IMG/VR virus record: IMGVR_UViG_3300019999_000023
Coordinates: 1-20,850 of that record
Origin: a virus
Length of the DNA stretch: 20,850 nt
Direction: 5' to 3' (one strand)
Shown here: piece after piece, positions 12,115-20,400 of the stretch
Layout: the number at the start of each line of letters is the position of its first letter
Numbering within the stretch: the stretch's first letter is position 1
Program-made: the position numbers and the translations under genes
The notes under the pieces: generated by a model
What the model saw: only the letters and a program-made list of their open reading frames with translations
Told to the model about the DNA's origin: nothing
Databases searched by the model: none

Positions 12115-12987
12115 GTGTCATTCACGCAGAAAGCCATCACGTACACCATTTCCCTGGCGAGTGGTGGCGGCATGACTACACATTCTGGCCTCCGATCCTC
12201 ATGCGAAATTACTGACGCCGGCGGCGTGTCATTTGGACATGCCCACATCTCGATATACGGAATGACGCTTTCAGAGATGAACTCTCTTACAACGTTGGGA
12301 ACGAATCTAAACGTCGTCCAAAATAACAAGATCAGCGTTCAGGCGGGGGACTCTTCTAGCAACATGTCCCTGATATTTCAGGGAACAATAATTGTAGCCT
12401 GGACAGACGCGCAGAACATGCCGGAAGTGTGTTTTAGAATTGATGCAATGGGTGGCGCATTTGAGGCCGTGATGCCGTCAAAGGTCACAAGTGTGCAGGG
12501 TTCCGGCGATGTAGCGACGATTGCGCAGCAGATTGCGAAGAAAATGAATCTGCAGTTCGAGAACAGCAACGTTAATGTTAAGTTATCTAACCTGTATCTG
12601 TCCGGATCCTACCGGCAGCAAATGCTGGAGTTAGCCGAGCACGCAGGAATTCAGTGGACAATCGATAAAGGTACGGTGGCTATTTGGCCAACGGGCCAAT
12701 CGCGACAAGAGGCGGCCGGATCGAACATAGTATCTAAGGATACTGGGATGGTTGGGTATCCGGCGTTTTTTCAAGGCGGGATAATTGTTACGATGCTGTT
12801 TAACCCATCCCTTAAGCTCGGTGGGAAAATCCAGGTGCAAAGCGAGCTTACTCCAGCCAATGGTAGCTGGACTATTACTAATCTGGTCCACGAGTTAGAC
12901 GCGGTAACCCCGCATGGCAGGTGGTTTAGCATAGTAAAGGCGTTCAACGCGAGTTCAATGGAACAGCCTCCTGGAGATCAGGCGTAA
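12115..12987 (+). CDS. Baseplate hub protein (gp27/gpD-like)
   Basis: 290 residues from GTG 12115, with AAGG (12103-12106) at good spacing. The N-terminal half is a beta-rich domain with RSSCEITDAGGVSFGHAHIS, IYGMTLSEMNSLTTL, VVQNNKISVQAGD and FQGTIIVAWTDAQNMPEV. The middle has VATIAQQIAKKMNLQFENSN and SYRQQMLELAEHAGIQWTID, which are typical of hub proteins forming the central trimer, and the C-terminus has GWT/ITNLVHELDAVTPHGRWFS. The hub joins tube, tape measure and spike. It is placed directly before the spike gene, as usual. The frame would start at GTG; no better ATG is seen. Confidence 0.8.
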   Translation: MSFTQKAITYTISLASGGGMTTHSGLRSSCEITDAGGVSFGHAHISIYGMTLSEMNSLTTLGTNLNVVQNNKISVQAGDSSSNMSLIFQGTIIVAWTDAQNMPEVCFRIDAMGGAFEAVMPSKVTSVQGSGDVATIAQQIAKKMNLQFENSNVNVKLSNLYLSGSYRQQMLELAEHAGIQWTIDKGTVAIWPTGQSRQEAAGSNIVSKDTGMVGYPAFFQGGIIVTMLFNPSLKLGGKIQVQSELTPANGSWTITNLVHELDAVTPHGRWFSIVKAFNASSMEQPPGDQA

Positions 12988-12988
12988 C

Positions 12989-14122
12989 ATGGCCGGCGCT
13001 GATACCGGTCAGATCGGGATCACTGACGACGGTTCCGGGTTCAATATGCATTATTTTCAGATGCGGCAGGTGGTAGGCCGCATCCGCACGATCATGGCAG
13101 CGAAGGTTGTAAAGTTTAATCCAGGCAAGGACGGACAAGCTGGCACTGTCGATGTTGAATTGCTTACTAATCAAATGGATGGAGGGGGTAAGGCGACCGA
13201 TCACGGAACTGTATACGGGCGGCCGTATATTAGGTTCCAGAATGGGCCGCATGCCCTGATTATGGAGCCAGCGGTAGGAGATATTGGATCTCTAATAATT
13301 CATGACCGCGACATAAGCTCGAATATAGCAAAGCGAGATAAGGCTAATCCTGCCAGCAATAGGCGCTTTTCGCCGAGCGATGGTATCTTCCATTCAGGCT
13401 ATCTCAACAAGAAGGCCACAACCACCAGAACGATGTCTGGGAACAGCATCGAGGACGTCGCCTCGCAACAGGACAAAACCGGCGGCAATATCACACATGC
13501 CGCGACCGGCGGGGATATGAAGCATTCTGCTACCAAGCAGAATAATCAGGGCGGATCGATATCCCATACGTCTGACGGGGATATGACGCATAAGTCCGGC
13601 GGAAACATCATCCGACAGGCCGTGCAGACTATCACAGATACGGCAACCAGCATTAGCCATAGCGGCAACACATCCGTCACTGGTACGCTGGGCGTATCAG
13701 GGCTTCTGTCTGGGCTTGGCGGCGCAGTTTTCGGAGCGGCATCGTTCGCGATCGATGCTCTTGGTAACCTTCTCGCGACATCATTCACATCGGGCGTGGT
13801 CACACCTGCGGTTGGCGATGTTCTCTATCGAGGCCCTACTAACTGGGATATCCTAGCGCCCGGCCCCATTGGCTATGTGTTCACGACAGAGGGGTCGGGG
13901 GTACCGCCAACATGGCAGGCGCCTGGCGGCGGCAGCGGTGGTGGCAACTATCTCGGCTTATTCGCCGTGGCTTCATTGCCTGTGGCACCGACCGCCGGTA
14001 GCACCGCAATGGCAACCAACGGCCTCAAGGTAGGCGAGCTGACTGGCGCTGGTACTGGGTGCCCAGTTTATTTTCAGGGTGTGTGGAGAGTTTTTTCCTC
14101 CGACCAGCCGGTTCAATCATGA
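12989..14122 (+). CDS. Baseplate spike protein with Gp138-like N-terminal domain
   Basis: 377 residues, ATG 12989, with GGAG at 12973-12976. Residues ~25-140 look like the Gp138-type OB-fold spike domain (RIRTIMAAKVVKFNPGKDGQ, GTVDVELLT, GTVYGRPYIRFQNG, PAVGDIGSLIIHDRDISSN, RRFSPSDGIFHSGY). Residues 165-205 hold a repeated motif: GGNITH, GGDMKH, GGSISH, DGDMTH, likely turns of an intertwined beta-helix needle. Residues 320-377 (LFAVASLPVAPTAGSTAMAT, LKVGELTGAGTGCPVYFQGV, WRVFSSD) are a small domain I know from many phage fibre proteins. The spike pierces the outer membrane during contraction; the regular histidines may bind metal, as in other spikes. Confidence 0.82.
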   Translation: MAGADTGQIGITDDGSGFNMHYFQMRQVVGRIRTIMAAKVVKFNPGKDGQAGTVDVELLTNQMDGGGKATDHGTVYGRPYIRFQNGPHALIMEPAVGDIGSLIIHDRDISSNIAKRDKANPASNRRFSPSDGIFHSGYLNKKATTTRTMSGNSIEDVASQQDKTGGNITHAATGGDMKHSATKQNNQGGSISHTSDGDMTHKSGGNIIRQAVQTITDTATSISHSGNTSVTGTLGVSGLLSGLGGAVFGAASFAIDALGNLLATSFTSGVVTPAVGDVLYRGPTNWDILAPGPIGYVFTTEGSGVPPTWQAPGGGSGGGNYLGLFAVASLPVAPTAGSTAMATNGLKVGELTGAGTGCPVYFQGVWRVFSSDQPVQS

Positions 14123-14129
14123 GGATGTA

Positions 14130-16844
14130 ATGAAATATTTTCTTGTAGCTCTTTTCCTTGCTCTTGCTTCGCCAGTTCGCGCGGCGTGTTCTGCTGGTAC
14201 CGCTCTTGCGATTATACCGATTTGCGTGCTTGGCGGCCCAGCATCTGCGGAATGTGCGTCCGGATATACGCCGGTCTCTGCGGTCTCGATTTGCGTGCCA
14301 AACGGCAGCGGCGTGACGGCTATCCCGGCGAACACTTTCCTCGGCTCTCTTGGGATGAACATTCACATCAGCCAGGGCTTCTCCGAGGCAGCTTATGAGC
14401 CAGAGTTCACCTTCACCGGCGTCCGCAACGCGCGCGACTACTACACTTCCACGAGCCTTGTAAATCTGCACAACAATACCGCATCTAGCACCTATCCGGG
14501 CGTCAAGATGGACATCCTCGCAGATGCTCCTTCGACGATCGTGTCTGAGGGAACCACGCTTAACACCGCCGGGGCGTTCATGGGCGCCGAAGGCCCGAAC
14601 GAGCCCAACAATTTCTCTATCACCTATGGCGGAAACGCCGGCGGTGACAGAATCACATGGGTTCCTGTCGCTCAATTCCAAAGGGATCTAGATACGGCCA
14701 TGAAGGGATCGTCGCTTAGCGCGTTCCCGGTCTTCAATGTGTCCGAAACTGGCGGCGAATTCAATAACGTTGGCCTTCAGTGCCTAGTCCTGAACAGCTC
14801 ATGCGCGGGTGCCTCGGCTGTGACGCTGATGGCGGCGAACACCGCTTATGCGGATTATGCGAACGTTCACAATTATGTGCAGGGCAACGGCTCGTGCGGC
14901 GTGTTCAGCTCCCGCGTAGCGAACCAGGCATGGCAGGCGATGGACCAGCTGCTCAACAGCTGCTGGGATGGGTTCTACGGCGATCAGATCGTCACCTGGA
15001 GCGGCCACTTCAACGGCTACTCGACCGGTCAGGCGCCGGGAGTGCCGCGCATTTCGTCGGAGACTGGCTGGGATAGTTCAACTACCGGCTCGACCGTCGA
15101 CTACCAAGGCAAGATCATCGAACTGACATACCTTGACGGATACAAGCGAGGCAACGCGTGGACGTTCATCTACGAGATGGTTGACGCGCAGGGATCGACC
15201 GGCAATCAGGGACTCTACGATTCCAATAATGTTGCGAAGCTCGGAGCAACCTACCTCCACAACCTCACCACTATTTTGCAAGACACGGGGAATTTTACGC
15301 CTGGATCGCTTGTCTACTCTATTGCAAGCGAACCATCGACCGTCCACGACATGCTCCTTCAAAAGGTCAATGGTGACTTCTATCTAGTCATCTGGGATGA
15401 ACAGACAACGTCGGGGACAACCGATAGCATCACCGTAACTCTCGGCAGCGCGGCGAACGTGGCGATGTTCGATACCACGCTTGGAACATCACCAGTATCG
15501 TTCACCGCTGGAACCTCTTCCATCCCACTGACACTGAGCGACCACGCCGTAATTCTTCAGATTTCGGCCGCACCGCTGGCTCCCGCCTTTTATGTCTCGA
15601 CGACCGGCAACGATTCCAACGCTGGCACGCTGGCCTCACCATTCCTGACGCTTCATCAATGCAAGGTGTCTATGGAGGCGAGTGGGACCAAAAAGACTTG
15701 CTATGTCCGGGGCGGCAGTTATGCGCCCGCTGCCGCCGACGCCTCTATCTGCAACGGGACGACCACTTGCGCGGTTGGCATGTCCTCAGCGGCCGGCGAC
15801 AATAACCTGACCTTTTCATACTACCCGCCGGATGGCTACGACAGTGCTGACATCACCGGCGGCGCGACCTCCGACTCGACCGGGCTATATGACATCTTCT
15901 TCGTCGGCAACACGACCGGTGTCACGATCAATGGCCTGAACCTTCATCATTTCCGCTATGCCGGGATATCGAGCGGCGGCGGCAACCACACACTGACGGT
16001 GACCAATAATATTGTCTCGAACGGGTTCTGCGTAGTGAACTCCGGCAATTGCACGAGTACGCAGAACGAGGCGGCCATTCAATGTTATGGATGCACCGGT
16101 GCGACGATCACGAACAATGTCGTTCATGACATGGCATCATTCGGCATCGCATTCACCAATGCGAACGGTGACCTGAACAATCTCGACATAGAGAACAATG
16201 TCGTCTACCAGACATGCGTCTCGCTACAGGATTGCGGCGCGATATATGTCGATGACTTGGCGCAGACATCGACGAACAAGCGGATCAAGAACAACTACGT
16301 TCACGACGGCGCCGTGTTCGATGCGGCGATATCCGGCTGGGGCGCGGCCATCTATATGGATGACTGCGACTCAAACAATACCGTCACGGGAAACGTCCTA
16401 ACCGGGAAGAATGGTGGCAATAACATCATGATCCACGGGGGCAGCCATAATGTCGTCTCTGGGAACTTGATTGATCTTGCCACGCTCGGAATGCCGATCC
16501 TGCGGGAGCAATCGTCAAGCTGCTCGACGGTGACCGGCAATTCATTCAAAAACAACATCGTCATCAGCAACGGAGCCGCCGGCGGCTACACCGGGACGAG
16601 CGGGACGGTGACCGTAGCGAACAATGCATATCACAATTACGGCTCCGGGACGCTCAGCACTTCCGGAGACAGCAGCCCAGTTTCAGAAGACCCATCACTT
16701 ACATGCTGGGCATACACGCTCGGGGCCGGGAGCCTGGCCGCGACTCCGCCGGTGACGTTTTCGGGCATCCCAGGCGTATGGGGCTATCCCGGCTTCACTC
16801 TTCCGCATACCGGCACCGTGCCGTCTAGTCCGCATACCTGCTAA
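14130..16844 (+). CDS. Exported two-enzyme spike: TIM-barrel glycoside hydrolase plus beta-helix
   Basis: 904 residues from ATG 14130 (GAGG at 14121-14124). An in-frame upstream start at 14079 lies inside the previous gene and would hide the signal peptide, so I reject it. Residues 1-18 are a Sec signal peptide (MKYFLVALFLALASPVRA). A Cys-pair module follows (ECASGYTPVSAVSICV, residues 41-56). Residues ~65-390 look like a clan GH-A TIM barrel: GPNEPN (155-160) with candidate acid/base Glu158 and RISSETGW with candidate nucleophile Glu311. A beta-sandwich follows (395-480), then a right-handed beta-helix (485-840) beginning FYVSTTGNDSNAGTLASPF, with repeated N-N-x-V/I turns (TNNVVHDM, ENNVVYQT, KNNYVHDG). 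It likely degrades a surface polysaccharide. The exact glycan is unknown. A signal peptide on a tail spike is odd. Confidence 0.78.
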   Translation: MKYFLVALFLALASPVRAACSAGTALAIIPICVLGGPASAECASGYTPVSAVSICVPNGSGVTAIPANTFLGSLGMNIHISQGFSEAAYEPEFTFTGVRNARDYYTSTSLVNLHNNTASSTYPGVKMDILADAPSTIVSEGTTLNTAGAFMGAEGPNEPNNFSITYGGNAGGDRITWVPVAQFQRDLDTAMKGSSLSAFPVFNVSETGGEFNNVGLQCLVLNSSCAGASAVTLMAANTAYADYANVHNYVQGNGSCGVFSSRVANQAWQAMDQLLNSCWDGFYGDQIVTWSGHFNGYSTGQAPGVPRISSETGWDSSTTGSTVDYQGKIIELTYLDGYKRGNAWTFIYEMVDAQGSTGNQGLYDSNNVAKLGATYLHNLTTILQDTGNFTPGSLVYSIASEPSTVHDMLLQKVNGDFYLVIWDEQTTSGTTDSITVTLGSAANVAMFDTTLGTSPVSFTAGTSSIPLTLSDHAVILQISAAPLAPAFYVSTTGNDSNAGTLASPFLTLHQCKVSMEASGTKKTCYVRGGSYAPAAADASICNGTTTCAVGMSSAAGDNNLTFSYYPPDGYDSADITGGATSDSTGLYDIFFVGNTTGVTINGLNLHHFRYAGISSGGGNHTLTVTNNIVSNGFCVVNSGNCTSTQNEAAIQCYGCTGATITNNVVHDMASFGIAFTNANGDLNNLDIENNVVYQTCVSLQDCGAIYVDDLAQTSTNKRIKNNYVHDGAVFDAAISGWGAAIYMDDCDSNNTVTGNVLTGKNGGNNIMIHGGSHNVVSGNLIDLATLGMPILREQSSSCSTVTGNSFKNNIVISNGAAGGYTGTSGTVTVANNAYHNYGSGTLSTSGDSSPVSEDPSLTCWAYTLGAGSLAATPPVTFSGIPGVWGYPGFTLPHTGTVPSSPHTC

Positions 16845-16854
16845 GAGGAACACA

Positions 16855-17427
16855 ATGAACAGACTTCTTATTTCTTTCATCGCATTTTTGGGGCTTACCA
16901 TCGCGGCAAATGCCCAATGCGCGACCGGCTACACGCAGCTCAGTAATGTCTTTGCGTGCCAATTAGTTGGGTTCAACGTCGGCTACACAACCACGCCAAC
17001 AGCAAGCGCAGAGACTCCGGCCCTCACCTATGTGCTTGCGAATGGCCCTTATACGATGCCGCAAGCGGGGGCTATTCAATCGGTATCTGTCTATCTAACT
17101 GGGGCTGTGACCGGAATCCTTGGTGTCTACGACGCCACCGGGAGCGGCGGTAAACCTGGTGCGCTAATTGCGACCACGGCTTCAACGTCACTTGTTGCCG
17201 GATGGAACACAGTTGCTACTACCACCCATCCGTCACTCACGAGTGGGGAGGTTTTCTGGCCTGTTGTGTTGGGTACGGCTGGAACTTCGGTGCCATTAGA
17301 AAGAGACTACGTCAGCGGAACTTACTACTACGATACATCAGGCAATTCAGTTCTGCCGTCTTCATATGGCACCGCAACTGTAGGAAATACTGGGGAGGCC
17401 TGGGGGCTGTACGCCACGTTCCAGTAA
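16855..17427 (+). CDS. Small exported beta-sandwich protein of the spike cassette
   Basis: 190 residues from ATG 16855 with AGAGGAA just upstream (16844-16850). Residues 1-20 form a signal peptide (MNRLLISFIAFLGLTIAANA), followed by the Cys-pair module CATGYTQLSNVFAC that also occurs in the spike upstream. The rest is beta-rich: VYLTGAVTGILGVYDATGSG, GKPGALIATTASTSLVAGWN, HPSLTSGEVFWPVVLG, TYYYDTSGNSVLPSSY. This resembles carbohydrate-binding or 'choice-of-anchor' beta-sandwich proteins. It may bind the glycan or attach the spike. No enzyme motif is seen and the family is not certain. Confidence 0.72.
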   Translation: MNRLLISFIAFLGLTIAANAQCATGYTQLSNVFACQLVGFNVGYTTTPTASAETPALTYVLANGPYTMPQAGAIQSVSVYLTGAVTGILGVYDATGSGGKPGALIATTASTSLVAGWNTVATTTHPSLTSGEVFWPVVLGTAGTSVPLERDYVSGTYYYDTSGNSVLPSSYGTATVGNTGEAWGLYATFQ

Positions 17428-17437
17428 GGCTCCTCTC

Positions 17438-20400
17438 GTGCCGCATCCCAGGGTTTTTGCCGCTTCATTCGCGGCGCTCCTTCTTTTGTCGCAAGGAGCG
17501 CTCGCCCAGGGCACAGCGCAATCGCCCAATCTCTTCTGGGCTACACCAGTTTCCGGAACAGGCTACCTGACCCTCCGAGCGATCGGAGTGGCAGATCTTG
17601 CGGGGACAGTATCTAACATCGCGGCCGATACGCTCCTTGGCAATCCAACCGGGTCTCCAGCTGCGGCAACGCCAATCACGATACTATCTCCGCTTGTGTT
17701 CTCGGGCACGACGCTTGGGCTATCAAGTGCGTCGACGACCGTCAATGGTGTCCTGTGCACGCTAGGCTCGTCTTGTACGGCTTCGGCGTCCGCACTGACC
17801 TTAACTGGCGGCGCTGTCCCTGTAACCCTTGGCGGCACCGGAGTTGGCACGTTCACGGCGAACCTGCCAATTCTAGGGAATGGCACTGGCAATCTTACCC
17901 AAGGAACGCGCTCTGGCAGCACGACAGTTTTTGGTACAGTTAGTGGCGCTCTTACAAATGGGCACTGCGTCTCCATCGGCGCGAGCTTGGATCTGGTGGA
18001 TGCTGGAGGCGCATGCACGATTGGTGGCGGCGGCGGCACTGTCAGCGCGGGAGCCCTAAACCAAATAGCCTATTACGCCGCTGCTGGCACGGTCGTGAGT
18101 GGCGAAACTCTGCTCCAAGCGGTGAATTTCCCTGCGCTTACGGGCGACATCACGACAGCTGGCGGTACTCTTGCCACCGTCCTGGCGACAGTGAATAGCA
18201 CCCCAGGATCGTTTGGCGGTTCAAACTCTATCCCCACGTTCACATCGAACGGCAAGGGACTAATGACGGCCTCGGGCGCCGTTACTCCGTCTATCCCTTT
18301 GTCTGAGATCACCAACCTTCCAAGGCTTTACGCAACAAACTACGGCGTCAAATGCGATGGCGTGACGGATGACACATCGGCACTTCAGACCGCTTTCAAC
18401 GCTGTTGTGGCGACGGGCGGCACCTTGGAGGCCCCAAGGGGGGTGTGTCTTGTTTCCTCCACCGTTGCCATAGCACCCAGCTCTATATCCGTCATTAATT
18501 TCATTGGCCAAGGCAAGGGGGTTGTGAGCACTTTAGGTACAGAGTTTTTGTGGACTGGCGCCTCGACCACCACGCCAATGTTTCGGATACGCAATCTTCA
18601 GCACTCCGTTTTCGAAGCGTTTAAAATTCAAGCGTCTGCTACCAATCCATTGGCGGTAGGTATCCAATCCGAGGCCGGGCCGTCAGGGTCGACGGGAACA
18701 AATACATATCGCGATATTATCATGAACGGGACTACATCGGCGATCGATAAGGGATTTGCCTTTGTTGAGGGCTCGGGTGGAATAGACGCCGGCAACGACA
18801 CGAGCCTTTTCGAGAAAGTTTTTATTACCAATTTTGGAACGGCTGCGTGGAGTTTTGAGCACGGCGAGTCGAAGGGGCATAATTTCTTCGATTGCTCCTA
18901 CAGCGCGGTTAGTGGCACCGGACTGTATGGCGTTACAACAGCGCTTGGAACCTCGACGGAGGGCGGCAGTTTTGCTTGGTATGGCGGCGGCGGGACAAAC
19001 GCTCATGAAGCTGATTTTTATATAGGCCAGCCAAACGATGTGCTTATTATTTCTGGTGGCAATTTTGAGGGCGGGAATAGGTTTGTAGAACAGCCGTCTG
19101 CCCTGTGGAACTCATCCGGATCTCCGGTGATGCTGATTGGGAATAGGTGGGCGAGCAATAATCTAAATGCTGATGGATATGCCGTAAAATGGTGGAGCGG
19201 CGGCCCCATTAATCTCATCGGAAATATAATAGGGCAGGATACAGGAAAGGCGCTTAAAATATTTCAAGCCGGCGGTCCGTCTTATGGTACGTCGATAGGA
19301 AATCTCTATACCTCCACTGACCCAAACGTCCTAGTCGGGCAAGCCGGACAGCCGTTTTATTGGGCGTCGACGCAAGACCTTCAGAACAACAACGGGACGA
19401 GAACGACACTTCAAAATATCTACGGGATTGGTGCGAACACCGTAACAGGCTTGACGACCTTGACGCCAACGATTGGCCAAGAGGTCATCATAACCGATCA
19501 AACAACGGCATGCCCGCCGGTGGGCGTGGCTTTCACAGGCGGCGGGAGCATAAAGTGCCTCGCATGGTTTAATGGAACGGCTTGGTCGACCGTTGGTGGA
19601 CCTGCTGCTGCTGCAGCAGCCGGCACGCTCACCGGCTCGATGCTCGCATCTGGCGTTACCGCATCATCGCTAACGAGCGTGGGGACTCTGGTAAATCTAG
19701 GCCTTTCTGGGCCTATCAACGAATCCCAGTCGATTGGGGCAATAAGCACGGACGGGCTGCTACTGGCAAACCCGACGGCAGCAGGCGCTGGCGCCCAGAA
19801 ATGGGCGCCGCGTGTGCATTGGACAGGGCAGGGCTGGAAGACAAACGCAACCGCAGGCAGCCAATCGGTCGATTTCATCGAAGAACTACAGCCGGTTCAG
19901 GGGGCGGCTAACCCAACTGGCAATCTGGTTTGGAGCGATTCGATAAACGGTGGCGCCTATGGCGTACTTCTCACTTTGCCTAGCGGCGGTGGGCTCAATC
20001 TTAATTCTGGTAATTATCAGATCGGCGGGGCGCAAATAGCGTTCTCCAATATTGCTGGGCTGGAAGCTTGCGCTCAGCTCCCGGCGCTAACAGGCGATAT
20101 CACAACTGCGTCAGGCTCTTGCGCGACGACGCTTGCGAACACGGCAGTAACCGCTGGATCATACGGCGATTCAACTCACATCCCAATCTTTACTGTAGAC
20201 GCCAAAGGGCGCCTAACCGCTGCTAGTTCGACGACTTTTTCTGGCGGTGGCGGCGGCACGGTTACCAACATCTTGGAACACGGAGGCAGGCTGACGCTGG
20301 TGGCAAGTGGCCCCGTAATGGTAGGAAACACAACCTCGGCCACATCCCTCTATTACGCCCCTTATGTCTCGCCGTTTGTCTCCATCTATAACGGCAGCAC

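Noticed and set aside
14079-14129. Upstream start for the spike enzyme
   Set aside because: It would put 17 non-family residues before an excellent signal peptide; ATG 14130 has a GAGG site.
14025-14681. Long - strand ORF (218 codons) opposite the spike and spike-enzyme genes
   Set aside because: It crosses the boundary of two clear + strand genes and has an Arg-rich composition typical of a shadow frame.
17563-18039. - strand ORF (158 codons) opposite the large spike gene
   Set aside because: Val/Pro-rich reverse reading of Gly/Thr repeat sequence, with no start signal and a real gene on the other strand.
19607-19620. Palindrome GCTGCTGCAGCAGC in the large spike gene
   Set aside because: It is explained by a run of alanine codons in a flexible linker; no regulatory context.
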